A DNA stretch of 64,000 nt, taken from the NCBI RefSeq assembly GCF_003073045.1, contig NC_037595.1, positions 868,001-932,000 on the forward strand, written 5' to 3'. Below the pieces are notes generated by a model, which worked only from the letters and a program-made list of their open reading frames with translations, made no database searches and was not told where the DNA came from. Numbering within the stretch: position 1 is the stretch's first letter; the number at the start of each line of letters is the position of its first letter. The DNA is from Pomacea canaliculata. Taxonomy: Eukaryota; Mollusca; Gastropoda; Architaenioglossa; Ampullariidae. Both the position numbers and the translations under genes were made by a program. This document shows, piece after piece, positions 13,254 through 24,597 of this stretch.

Positions 13254-13689
13254 GGTTGAGTGAGATTTCTGTCACACCGCAGTTTCACCTGTGCATCTAC
13301 ACGAGGCTAATGCCGGCAGGAAGTCGTCTTGCCTCTGGCACTACGTGCACCACGTGACGTACGACAGTCGAGGTCACGTCACATGTTCGCTCGTTTGCCG
13401 TCACTGCTGATATCGTTCGTCACACTATGTAGATATATCTATCTCTGTATCTAGATCTGGCATGATACTGAGGCTGTGTATGGCACCGCCACTACCATCA
13501 CCACTCACACGACCAAATCTTTGCCTTCAGGCGCTGCTGTTGATGTCGGTGTGTGTGACATGTCATGGCTAGTTATGTGACGTGTCATCCGTGTTTTGTG
13601 TCGTCCGTTGAGTCTGTGGGGGTTGGGGTGGGTGGAGGTGAAAAAGAGAGGAGCCCGGTGAGTCTGGAGACAAGCGCGCGGCCCTGTCA

Positions 13690-13815
13690 CCAAGCTTCAT
13701 TTTCACAGAAACATGTCGACCCTGCAGGGGATGTGAATCAAGGGCCTTTCCCTTAATCCTCCGTGTAGCACGGACAAGCCAAGCGTTCTAACGACCCAAT
13801 CCACCCCGCACAGCG
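13690..13815 (-). repeat. tRNA-derived SINE-like fragment
   Basis: On the minus strand, GGGTCGTTAGAACGCTTGG resembles a tRNA A box and CCCTTGATTCACATCCCC a B box, about 45 bp apart, as in tRNA-derived SINEs. No 3' tail or target duplication could be fixed. A short GCAGGTAAACA tandem follows at 13870-13915. Confidence 0.45.
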
Positions 13816-15235
13816 GTACCTGAATGTCTTTTATTTTCTAAAGTGGCGAGCCCTTCAGCAGCACCAGGCAAACAGCAGGTAAACAGCAGGTAAACAGCAG
13901 GTAAACAGCAGTAAACACCTCTTTCCTCCCAGGAGAGGGGGGATCGATTGGAAGGTAGTCAGGACCGGTCACTGCAGGGGCCACCGCGACGTGTCGTGAC
14001 AGGCAGACGGCGACATCACCAGGGACACCCGCCACACACACCTCACGACTGATTGTCAGACCGAAGGGGGATTGGGATGGGGTGACCTGTTGGCGGTACC
14101 TCCACCCCCTCGTCTCCTCTCCTTGACCCGCGTGAGGACGACAAGACAAGCAGCTGACCCTCGACAGTAACTGACCCATGAGAGAGACAGGAGCGGGTGG
14201 AATGTCCGGGTGGACGTACGCCAAAGACACGTTGCACGCAGTGACGTAGGGATAAACTCGACTTGGGGCCGAGAAAAGTAGGGGGGCCATGCTGATGGAC
14301 AGTGAACAACATTCACATTCTTGCCCTCAGTATCTTTATAAGGCAACAGCTGCGATCATGGAATTAAGCGATTGTTGATGTTTGTCAGGCTGCCTACCCG
14401 ACTATGGTTGCTAAGGCGACTAATGGCGATGTTTCCATCTGTTCACTATAACTTCTCCACGAGTCTGACTTTACTCAGGCGCCTAGTCAACTACTTGTCC
14501 TCGGGTTTTCTCAGTCAACCCATTTGTACGGGTAATGGACACCAACGGCAAATGGCTGTCGTGGTCTGATGCTAGTCACTGTCTTTACAGCCAGTGAACA
14601 CAGCAGTCTTGTGGAAAGCTGTCTGCTGGTTGTCATGGTTGTCACAGTAGTCATGGTTACAAAATGGCGGGCCTGGATGGGCAGAGCTAAGCATGCAGGA
14701 CATACATGTACGTGAGTGTCTTGATGTAGAGAGCAGTAGTGGTTGACAGCTGGTCGGTGTGCAGTATGCTGATGTATGTGACGTATCACACTAACGGTCA
14801 GTCCACTCCACGACAGCGAGATGACTGGAGGCCTGCACACCTGTGGAGGTTGAGCTGTTCAGACTCTCTACCTGTCAAGCCCGAAGTCGACAAGAGATAA
14901 TGTCTACATCTAGATTGAAATTTACTTGCCTGTGACGATAAGACTGGAACACCGATGGTAAGCACGCACCCGGAGGGTCTTTACAAAAGGATAGTGTTGC
15001 CAGGCAAAAGTTATTGGACACGTGGAAGAAAAATAGTTTCACCTGGGATCGCTGGCACCTTGCACGTCCCGCTCTGGCTCGTCATTGAAAGGACAAGGAA
15101 ACCGACAACACACTGCGGGGGGGAGGGTCGAGTCCTGATAACATCTCTACACCGCCCTCACTCCACTCCCATAGCAGCACCCTTATCAAACAGTGTACCC
15201 GACGGTGCCCCGTGTGGCTTACAGTTACACACACA

Positions 15236-15336
15236 GGGGGGGAGAGAGTGAGAGAGAGTGAGAGAGAGAGTGAGAGAGTTAGAGAGAGAGAGAGTGAGAG
15301 AGAGAGTGAGAGAGACAGAGTGAGAGAGAGAGAGCC
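15236..15336. repeat. GAGAGAGT simple repeat
   Basis: (GA)n with regular T interruptions. Both strands give Glu/Ser/Arg or Leu/Ser ORFs that are artefacts. Confidence 0.95.
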
Positions 15337-15671
15337 CATATACCGTTGGCATTGCACATTGCGAGATGCTATTCAAGACTACATCTTTGATTTCTGTACT
15401 CAGACAGTTGCAGTCACCTAACAGCGACCCTCCGTCTCGTCGGTCTCCGAGAAGTGAGATAAAGACTGTTACTGGCTGCTGATGAACAACGAGGTCGTCT
15501 GACATGGAAACCAATTTGTGTTTTGTGTATGTGTGAGCGTGCGTGCGTGCGTGAACATGTAGTTACTTCACACACACACACATATACATACATATATACA
15601 TACATATATGTGTGTGTAGTCACATAGCCGCTGTCTACATTGCGTGACCCCACATGACCTCTCATTGACTG

Positions 15672-15745
15672 TTTCAGATAGTCCAGCGGTTATAGGATCT
15701 ACCCAGGGTGTCGAGCCCGTTGGCATGTCAAGCACCCTGGCACAC
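15672..15745 (+). repeat. tRNA-like SINE fragment
   Basis: TAGTCCAGCGGTTATAGG resembles an A box, and GGGTGTCGAGCCCG, about 30 bp on, resembles a B box. This favours a tRNA-derived repeat over the open frames that cross the segment on both strands. The full cloverleaf was not demonstrated. Confidence 0.4.
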
Positions 15746-16099
15746 TTGTCGCCAGTTACCCGGATCTGTCTCAATGTACCCGACACTACACTCACAGCTT
15801 TCTCCGGCAAATAGTTTTCACAGATCATGTTTAGGCTCACAACACTTAGTCTGTCAAAGACCCGCCAGACCTACAAGACCATCCATCCAGCCCTTGATTT
15901 GACTCGTGGGGCGACTCTTGTGTCATCTACACCATAGACAGCACCACCGACACACGACAGCCACTACTATACACCATGCTATAGTACTATAGCGGCACCA
16001 CCGACACACGACAGCCATGACTCTATACACCACAGACAGCACTAGCACATATATTACTACAGACAGCACTACAGGCAGCACTATATCACATGACTAGAG

Positions 16100-16560
16100 A
16101 CTTTACTAGACACAACACTATCACATGTATCACTAGACACAGCACTATCACACATCTCTACAGACAGCACTATCACATATATCACTAGACACAGCACTAT
16201 CACATGTATTACTAGACACAGCACTATCACACATCTCTACAGACAGCACTATCACATATATCACTAGACACAGCACTATCACATATATCACTAGACACAG
16301 CACTATCACATGTATCACTAGACACAGCACTATCACATGTATTAGTAGACACAGCACTATCACACATCTCTACAGACAGCACTATCACATATATCACTAG
16401 ACACAGCACTATCACATATATCACTAGACACAGCACTATCACATCACTACAGACAGCACTATCACATATATCACTAGACACAGCACTATCACATATATCA
16501 CTAGAGAGCACTATCACGTATATCACTAGAGAGCACTATCACGTATATCACTAGATTATC
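16100..16560. repeat. ACTATCACATATATCACTAG-type minisatellite
   Basis: About 17 copies of a 26-27 bp unit (CACTATCACATATATCACTAG then ACACAG), interleaved with CTACAGACAG variants. Higher-order blocks of four or five units are visible. The Cys/Val/Ile ORFs across it are artefacts. Confidence 0.9.
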
Positions 16561-16897
16561 GCTCAGTGAACCGTGAAACAGCAGGTCAACTGTGGCCAGG
16601 TGTAGCCCAGACACCGGCAGGTGACATGTTCGCCAGGTGCGAGCTACACCTGTGACGTGCAGGTAAGAGATCTGTACAGACCTTGACCCTATAACCTTCA
16701 TGACCTCAGCATGTCGCTGACCGACATGCATCTGCAGCATCTGCTGTGTGTTGTTGTCTTCCCCTGGCGGGTGGATGTGTATCTGTGTCTTGTGACGACC
16801 ACACTGTGACCGGCATGATTGTTGTGTTTACAAATGACAACGTAGTGAAGACAACAACAGCCACGACGACAACACAAACTTGAAATACTCTCCTTCA

Positions 16898-16978
16898 ATG
16901 AGCGGTCGTCATCGGGGCTGTGATGCCGGCCTTGACACAGATGCTGGCAAATACTACAACGACATCAGCAAGTGGAAG
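16898..16978 (+). CDS. Candidate short first exon, unidentified
   Basis: An ATG at 16898 opens a frame of balanced composition (MSGRHRGCDAGLDTDAGK then YYNDISKWK), followed by GTGTTAGG, a weak donor. Read through, the frame closes at a TAG about 50 codons on. It could be a first coding exon of a plus-strand gene whose later exons are at 19547-19735 (phase 0 fits), but that link is unproven and chance cannot be excluded. Confidence 0.2.
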
Positions 16979-17224
16979 GTGTTAGGACCTGCACTGGCAA
17001 GCTGGCAAGTACCCGGGACCTGCAGCCTCGTCTACAGTCAACAACCTCAGTAGCTACCTAGCTTGCTCCTGGGGCCAAGTTCAGTCTGGGGTTAACATGT
17101 AGGGGTCAAGAGGTCAAACACGTGTTATTTTAGTTGCAGTTGGCATTGAACTCGCCATTTTACTCTTAGATTTGTTTATTGACCTCTTGTAGGACCTCAG
17201 ACATTATGTTATCGTTAGAGCTTC

Positions 17225-17545
17225 TTATATACAGCCACCTCCTGTCCACACACACGAACACATACACATACACACACACACAAACAAATATGCACACACA
17301 CACATGCACACGAACACATACACATGATACATGTACACGAACACAGGTATGCATGTAAGCACACACACATACACATGTATACAAACGCACAAAGACACCC
17401 AAGTGCACATACCAACACAAAAACACACATGAACACAAATGGGCGCGAACACATGTACAGACTTGCACACACACACACATATATATATAGCTACTACACA
17501 AGTACATGAATACACACACGTACACAAATGTAGGCACGCATCCAC
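17225..17545. repeat. CA-rich cryptic simple sequence
   Basis: Irregular ACACAC with GAACACATACACAT and ATGTACA words. Cys/Val/His ORFs across it reflect composition only. At 17580-17621 there is a 12-bp AGCCAGGTGTGC tandem of nearly four copies. Confidence 0.85.
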
Positions 17546-17668
17546 CCACACACACCATACTTTCTGTCTCTCTCTCTCAGCCAGGTGTGCAGCCAGGTGT
17601 GCAGCCAGGTGTGCAGCCAGTGTCGTGTGTTTATGCCGGTGCCGGTTCCCATCCTGCAATTTTCTCAC

Positions 17669-17741
17669 CTGTATCGTTAAGAGCGGTGTCCACACTGTTT
17701 GTCTTGGCTCCACCGCCCTCCACTGTCTCCCTGGACGCCAT
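17669..17741 (-). CDS. Candidate first coding exon, unidentified gene
   Basis: On the minus strand, an ATG at 17741 starts MASRETVEGGGAKTNSVD, continuing TALNDT, and ends in a good donor (GATACAG|GTGAGAA) in phase 1. Composition is typical of a hydrophilic N-terminus. No matching phase-1 exon was found to the left before the repeat-rich 13-16.6 kb segment. This is a single-exon call. Confidence 0.4.
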
Positions 17742-17921
17742 TGTGTGCAGATGAATAGGCTTGCCGATAACCGAGGTCTCAGTCTGCTGGTTGCTATGGA
17801 TGTCGCCCAACTGCTCGGCTACAGAATCACAGAAACACCTGGCGGACCACTCACATGTTGGTATCCTCCAGTGCCAGACACGCGCGACACTCCAGCCACT
17901 TGATGGCCTTCACACTGACAC

Positions 17922-18033
17922 CTGCATTCACCTGGGACAGCAAGGGGTGGCGCTGAGTGTAGAAACACAGACACCTGCATGTACCTGGGACAACAAGGGG
18001 TGGCGCTGAGTGTAGAAGCACAGACACCTGCAT
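17922..18033. repeat. Two-copy tandem repeat of about 55 bp
   Basis: The segment CACCTGCATTCACCTGGGAC through GTGGCGCTGAGTGTAGAA is repeated once with few differences. No function is seen. Confidence 0.7.
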
Positions 18034-18730
18034 TCAGCACACACCACACGGCCCAACATGCAGTCAGCAGACTTGTCTCCCCCTGTCGGCTGAGGTCAGC
18101 AGAATCTGTGTTCACACATTAGGAAAGGGCAGCGCTGGCGGAAGTGACTACACTTGCCAAGTGCCTGTGTCACCACAGAAGCCTCCACTTCCCTGTCACT
18201 GGGTCCGACGATTGTCACCTCAAGTGTCAGTGTCTGACAGCAGCTACAGACTTTGGCACAACTAGCAGCTTTTTCTGGGTAGCGACGGGGTCACATGCGG
18301 GGCATTGTCAACTGTGTGAGGGAATCATCGAGCACATATCTCAACATCTTGTCGTCCTTCCTAACCTGACAGCAGACCGACGACAGCGGCGGCAGTAAGC
18401 AGTTAAGAAAGCTTTAAAAGCTGTAGAGGACAGCCACCAGCCACCCCACACACCCGAATACCTTGACACACGGTAGGAGAGCCTGCACCACCAATACCGG
18501 GTGCAGAACAGCTATAGCTACCCGGTAAACAACACCACACGATTTTTCCCCGACCTGAGAAAGTGATCGATCTTTTAACACGAAATCGTTCTCTCACCCC
18601 GGGTACACACGCTTGGGTAGGGTATGCTAGTCAGGCGAGAGTTGGCGCTGTTGGTTCTGCGGTGGTGGGCTGAGCGAGACTGCGTGTGTAACGGCTCCAA
18701 GCATTGCTGTGATGCCCCCAACCCTCCCTG

Positions 18731-18799
<69 letters not shown>
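18731..18799. repeat. (AAC)n microsatellite
   Basis: About 23 uninterrupted CAA units. Poly-Cys, poly-Val and poly-Gln frames across it are not genes. Confidence 0.97.
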
Positions 18800-18849
18800 G
18801 GGGCAAGTTCTGGTGTGGAGAATACTTTTAGCACTGACGTTCTCGCTTG

Positions 18850-19090
18850 AACTTAGCACAGTCGTTTTAGCTTCATTACCTTAATGTTAGCACAGTCGTT
18901 TTAGCTTAATGTTAGCACAGTAATTTTAGCTTAATGTTAGCACAGTCGTTTTAGCTTAATGTTAGCACAGTCGTTTTAGCTTAATGTTAGCACAGTCATT
19001 TTAGCTTAATTTTAGCACAGTCGTTGTACCTTAATTTAGCACAGTCACTTTGACAATAATTATATAATTTCAGTACAGTCGTTTTACCTT
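18850..19090. repeat. 25-bp tandem repeat, about eight copies
   Basis: Unit TTAGCACAGTCGTTTTAGCT followed by TAATG. The first copies are near-identical and the last three decay. Confidence 0.9.
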
Positions 19091-19546
19091 CATTTTTCCG
19101 TTGTCGTTCTACCTCAGGGTGAGATATGGGGGAGAGCTCTTGACAGCAGGGCGACATCGAAGTACAGTGAGGGGGGTACTGGGGTGCTGGTGTGCTGGGG
19201 TACTGGGGTACACGGACATGCTTCACTAAGGTAGAAGTAGGTCTGTGTGCTAACATATATTTACCTTAAGTAATCCCCAGACACCTGTCACTCTGTTCTC
19301 CTCTTGCAGGACTTCCTGCCAATAGTCTCTCCATCTCTCCATCGCCAGCAGCCAGCACTCCACAGTTTTCGTTTCTTTTCTGTTGTTATTATTGCCTTAA
19401 ATATACGGGTGGGCATTGCATGTGCGTGCGCATTGTATAGATATATATGCTTGCGCCTGCGCAAATGAGTTGGGGTAACAGTTTGCATTTACTTTCTTTA
19501 TTCTTATCTATTATTCTTATCTCTTCTTCTTCTTATTGTTTCATAG

Positions 19547-19735
19547 ACTGGAGCGAAGAACACGGTTACCACACTGGCTGCCAGTGACTTGAGGCCTGGA
19601 GTTCAAGAGGTCAGAAGCTGCTAGGTGGCTTGTGACACCAGCCGTCAGGTCAACTGGCATTTACAAGAAATGACACTTCTTGTCCTCAGGAATGTGGCCA
19701 GGACCTACAGCGGCGCATCCTGCACACGGCCCCAG
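19547..19735 (+). CDS. Two in-phase exons of an unidentified plus-strand gene
   Basis: Exon one, 19547-19609, follows a long pyrimidine tract ending TTTCATAG and has a single open frame (TGAKNTVTTLAASDLRPGVQ, then E). Exon two, 19690-19735, follows GTCCTCAG, reads ECGQDLQRRILHTAP and ends CCCCAG|GTGAGAG. Both phases are 0, so they join cleanly. The intron would be 80 bp. Flanking exons were not found, and the product is not recognised. Confidence 0.45.
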
Positions 19736-20200
19736 GTGAGAGGCCGTCAGGTAGGCGAGAGACAAGAGTGCAACTCAGGGGAGAAAATTCTACAGGATTA
19801 GACGGAGACGATGGTATAAGCGAGGTAACTCGTGTCTTCACTCGGTAAACACGTGTACATGGAGACCTGGAGAATCTTTGTAGCACTGGGCAGGTGTTAG
19901 TACTGGACAGGTGCGAGTACTGGACAGGTGTTGGTATTGTGCAGGTGTTGGTACTGGAAGGTGTTAGTACTGGGCTTGTGTTAGGACTAGAAACTCGAAG
20001 TATTAGGTGCTAACACCAAACAGATTGTAGGCGTTGACATTGTTTGCTGGGTTAGGACAAGTGATGGCTAGAATATGTTTTAGTTGTTTGACATGTCAGC
20101 AGACCTCTTGACTGTGTTTATACACGTGTGTATGTGTGTGTGTTTGTTGATTGTCAGGTCAAGACAGACACGCCTGTTTTCAAAAGAAGTTGATCTCAAC

Positions 20201-20287
20201 AAACAAACAAACAAACAAACAAACAAACAAACAAACAAACAAACAAACAAACAAACAAACAAACCAACCAACAAACAAACAAACCAA
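20201..20287. repeat. (AAAC)n microsatellite
   Basis: About 20 AAAC/AACA units with minor variation. The Leu/Phe/Val/Cys and Thr/Asn/Lys/Gln frames are artefacts. Confidence 0.95.
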
Positions 20288-20541
20288 AAAAGACCAAAAG
20301 AGAAAATAATGAGATGATGAAGGTGGGTGTTGTCAGTATTGTAGTAGTCGTTGTCATCGCGTTTGTAAGCGATAAGCAGCCTCGATCAGACGAGAAAAGA
20401 AAGGACGAATGACAGTTGCCATGTCTAGGAGTCAAAGACGGAAGTAAGACACGGACACGTAGAACACAATACACCTTTCATGTCTCAGGTATTGCTCAAC
20501 GTGTGACCACCTGCTACCCCGGCTTTATTTATTTAACATAC

Positions 20542-20547
20542 TTTATT
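20542..20547 (-). terminator. Polyadenylation signal of the GM2-activator gene
   Basis: AATAAA on the minus strand lies two bases beyond the TGA of the last GM2A exon, with another AATAAA about 16 bp further. The 3' UTR is therefore extremely short if either is used. Confidence 0.6.
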
Positions 20548-20548
20548 T

Positions 20549-22794
20549 TCAATCTCTGCTGAGGCTGACGTAGAACTCCAGACAACTGACCACCTTCTGG
20601 TTGCCCTTCTCCGTCATCACGATCTTGATGTAGTAGTCACCCTGCACACAGACACACACACACACGTCACACGTCCTTCATGGTCACGTGGTTTGTTGTG
20701 GGCATCTACACGTGACAAATACTGTAGGTAACAGGTGACACATAGTGTATGTAACATGTGAGAAACACTGTATGTAACATGTGACACACTGTATGTAACC
20801 TGTGACACACTGTATGTAACCTGTGACACACTGTATGTAACCTGTGACACACTGTATGTAACCTGTGACACACACTGTATGTAACCTTTGACCCACTGTA
20901 TGTAACCTGTGACACACTGTATGTAACCTGTGACACACACTGTATGTAACCTGTGACACACTGTATGTAACCTGTGACACACACTGTATGTAACCTGTGA
21001 CACACTGTATGAAGCGAGCGAACAGCCGCAGCCAGGGACCACGAACAGGTGACGTGTCGTGCCAGTGACAGCCGTCAGACTTAAGCCAGCGACAGCCGCT
21101 ACCTCGGGAATAGGGAGGTGGGGCTACACCCCATACCTCACAGATTTCAGGATTTTTTTAAAAAGTGCCGGTCGTCGACCATTTTCTCGCTCAGTACATT
21201 AGACAAGCGGCTGGCTGTCAGGCCGTCACGTGACCCTAAAGTGTCAGGGCTCAGCTGTTGTCTGTGAGTGTTGTCTCCTGTCTGATGTTGTCTGTCTGCA
21301 GTCTAGTAGCTGATTGTTGACGTGTGAATGCTGTTTGTCTCTTTTCCAACGACTTCAAATGTGTTCTTATGTCTGAGTGCTGTCTGACGTATGTGTGACG
21401 ATGAGAGAGAGAGAGTGGGAGAGAGAGAGAAGAAAGAGAAAGTAAGAGAGAGACAGTGAGAGACAGAGGTGGAAGGAGAAGCGTACCCTTGTCAGCCAGG
21501 TGTAGGATGGCTTCACATCTGGGAGGCTCAGACGGTCCTGGTTGAGAGTGATGGAGTTGCTGGTCTTGAAGGGGCAGGTGCAGGGCATGCCGTTGTCAGT
21601 GAACTCTTTGGGGCACGTGCCGTTGGGGAAAAAGACTTGCATGAAGTGGCACGGGTCGTCATAGTGACTGGCAGGCAAAGACAGAGGTCAGTTAGACAAG
21701 TGTGACAGTGTGACATCCAGCATCCAACATAACAGCAATGAACATGGCGAACACCAAACGTTCTCAACACCTACACCAACAGCTTTGTAGTCTGGACTCT
21801 GTCACATGGTCACAGCGTTTGTCGACATTTGTAATCTTGAGAGACAATAACTGCTAGCAATCAAACGCTCGTCGCTTATTCATCTGCCACACGTGACTCG
21901 TACGTCGAGACAGACCCCACGTGACCGCGGGTCACGACTCACCAACTGCCCAGGTCCTCAGTGCACGGCATCTTGGTCCAGCGGCTCAGCAGGTGCTTGA
22001 GGATGGTGACATCCATCTCCACGTTCTCGCTGATGACGTGGCTGACGGCGCCGTTGACGGTCAGGAGGGCATTGCCGGGCAGATGCAGAGGCGTGGGGGA
22101 CATGTCAAACTTGGTCAGTTTGATCCAGCTGTCAGCATCTCCTGAAACACGTCACGTCCGGTCAGACCACAACCTGCATGCGCACTCCACAGACTGGAAG
22201 GTTAGAGGTCACATCAAACAAGCCAACAGAGAGTGATAGCAACTCACTAACAGTGGCGAGTGTGAGTAGTGAGCGTGAGTGGGGAATGTCGGGGATGAGT
22301 GTGAGTAGTGAGTGTGAGCGGGGAATGTGAGGGTCGAGGGATGAGTATGGGGCTCATGGATGCAAGCAACTTCATTTCGAAATGGCGGCCGGCAATTACT
22401 ACCATCGTAGGACAAACACCACGTGTTACAGACTCTTAGTAAAAAGCTGTTATGTGTGTGTGTGTATTTCTCTCTGTGCGTGTGTATGTGTGTGTGGGCT
22501 TAAGGTTCTTCCTTCTTTTATCAAAACATCAGATACAGACCTCGCCATCTTGATTCCAAATATCTACAACTTCTTGGGGTCTGTGATAAAGACCTTATTT
22601 TCACGAGTTCCTGGACTTGTGTAGCCAGGTTTCTACCCGCAGCTTGCTGGCCTCGTCTACAAACTCATCAAATGTCTCAACTCACCACAGTCACGCCACA
22701 ACAGCTGTCCGGTGCCCTGATGAAATAAACTTTTGTCCGAGGGGTCCTGGGCGTGGCATGCGGCCAGCAGACTCAGCACTACGACTACCAACAT
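20549..22794 (-). CDS. GM2A: GM2 ganglioside activator-like protein, complete four-exon gene
   Basis: Exons are 22794-22686, 22141-21943, 21667-21487 and 20641-20549, with phases 1, 2 and 0. The summed coding length of 582 nt gives 193 residues, about the size of vertebrate GM2A. Residues 1-15 are a signal peptide (MLVVVVLSLLAACHA). The family core follows: WRDCG, FDMSPTPLHLPGNALLTVNG (compare LEPDPIIVPGNVTLSV in human GM2A), MPCTEDLGSC, CHFMQVFFPNGTCPKEF, MPCTCPFKTSN and a YTWLTRGDYYIKIVM ending. All eight structural cysteines are present. Members are lysosomal or secreted lipid-transfer proteins that lift GM2 and related glycolipids for hexosaminidase; that role is family knowledge, not tested here. 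The donor after exon 3 (AAGG|GTACGC) is weak. A minisatellite fills much of intron 3. Confidence 0.95.
20720..21012. repeat. Minisatellite in GM2A intron 3, about 14 copies
   Basis: Units of 19-23 bp with the core TGTATGTAACCTGTGACAC. The copies nearest exon 4 are most diverged. Alternating lengths make several frames open on the minus strand (HRLHTVC, VTYSVSQ), which are not genes. Confidence 0.93.
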
Positions 22795-23780
22795 GGCCGA
22801 CAGTTTCTGACAGACTTGCAGGTGAATGGCATGACTGGCAGGTCGTGGACTCGCTTTTAACTTATCTCGTGGACGAGTTGACTAGAGTGAGTGGAGGGTC
22901 AGGGTCTGGTCTGCAAACAGCAGACGACTTCTTTGACCATAGGAGGGCTGGGGGCTGGTGATGTCACTTTGCTCGTTGTTTCCTTCCAGCAACTGTGGGC
23001 GAGGGTCGTCTGTGCAGGCCACCGCCTCCATTGCTTCTCAAAGATCAAAATCCTGTTGAAGTTTTAATATTTATTGTCCCGTACACCGAAATACTTGTAC
23101 TTTCAAACTGTCTGGAAGACAGGAAAGCTTCTCGTTAGCAAACTTCATCATCTTACAAGATGGCGAAGATGGACTGTGACTTCATTGATACATCATTTTG
23201 TAATTTGTAACATTCTTTGAGCTACCTTGTCAAGCATTACCAGAAGATTATCTCAAAATGTTTCTTATTCATTTACAAATGTAGGTAGACATCTAAAACT
23301 GGTGTTGAATCAATGAAGTTAGTTCTTAACTACTTGTATAAATATAGTACAGTTTTCAAATATACAAAATAAAAGAGATATAAATGGACTTTGTAGATGT
23401 TGTCACGGTTCCCAGTCTGGTAAACAATAGAACTCATAATGTTAACGTGGGGTTAAACGTGAAAAAAATAAAGGTATTTTATTTTACAGAACCAAAAGAA
23501 AGAAAGAAAATTAAAGAAGAAAGTGAGAATGGTCAGTCTTCTTTACCCTCCATCGAGAAAATGAGATCTTCCGTTCTGGCTGATAAGAATGGTGGGCCAA
23601 AGATGTGGAGCTCGTGCTAACGTCACGTGTTCAGAGTATTGTTCAGAAAAGATAACAGTCAGCATGCAAAGATGCTGGTGGGAACTGCTGCAGGTGGCAC
23701 ATCGGCTGTGACGAGCTCCAGACAGACCACAGGGGACACGTGCGTGCACCTGTCTGCGATGTGACGTATGCACCCGTGTC
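22795..23780. other. No gene seen; GM2A upstream region
   Basis: Contains the region before the GM2A start codon. No TATA box was found within 60 bp of the ATG. The rest is AT-rich from 23050 to 23540 with no supported exon or repeat. Confidence 0.5.
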
Positions 23781-23784
23781 AGCG

Positions 23785-24035
23785 CGATCCCATGTGACGC
23801 AGTACACGTGTCAGCGTGATACCATGTGATGCACGTACAATTGTTAGCACTATACCATGTGACGCACGTACACGTGTTAGCACTATACCATGTGACGCAC
23901 GTACACGTGTTAGCACTATACCATGTGACGCACGTACACGTGTTAGCACTATACCATGTGACGCACGTACACGTGTTAGCACTATACCATGTGACGCACG
24001 TACACGTGTTAGCACTATACCATGTGACGCACGAA
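23785..24035. repeat. 33-bp minisatellite with CACGTACACGTG core
   Basis: Six near-identical 33-bp units plus two diverged ones at the left. Each has CACGTACACGTGTTAGCAC, thus one CACGTA and one palindromic CACGTG E-box word per unit. The 33-bp period keeps frames open on both strands; these ORFs are artefacts. Confidence 0.95.
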
Positions 24036-24597
24036 AGTAGGGAATGACCCCACAAATAGGGCTTTGATGACGGCGAGACGACGTGGTTGGTGGCAGCCAT
24101 ATTCCTTAATTGTATTAGTTTCCTGGGATTCCTGAAGTCCAAGCAGCACGTGCGACAGGAACACTGTTGGCAGCGAACTCTGACGTGACGCTCGTCAGAA
24201 AGCCGTTATAATACGTGGGTGGATCCTTCTATAAACACAACGTGTGGTCGGGGTATCTGTACAAATACACTTTTCACGTAATGGACGCATCGCATCCACC
24301 TCCCTGTTCCGTCACGTGGTGATTGTCGAGTGCTGTCCTCCATATGTTGTCATGGTTAATTTAAAACAGAATTTTATGAAAATTAAATTATCGAAAAAAT
24401 GTTAATTCCTATACTGATAACTACCTATGTTTAAAATATTACTTCAAAAACCTGTTGAAACATATTTTAAGAGACAAAAGCAGCCACACGGCTACATGAC
24501 CCACAATGAAAACAGAAATATCAACGGTTCAATATATTTTATTAAAAAACCGAAGAAAAGATTTAGTTAACTGTGTCAGGACACACAAGGAATCTGT

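Noticed and set aside
15670-15840. Possible exon on either strand (plus: LSPVTRICLNVPDTT; minus: VVSGTLRQIRVTGDKC)
   Set aside because: Both strands are open and no donor fits; tRNA-like A and B boxes at its left end favour a SINE fragment.
16600-16680. Short Cys-containing exon on plus (VTCSPGASYTCDVQ) or a longer frame on minus (VARTWRTCHLPVSG)
   Set aside because: The two strands conflict, only one splice site of each is good, and the segment borders a minisatellite.
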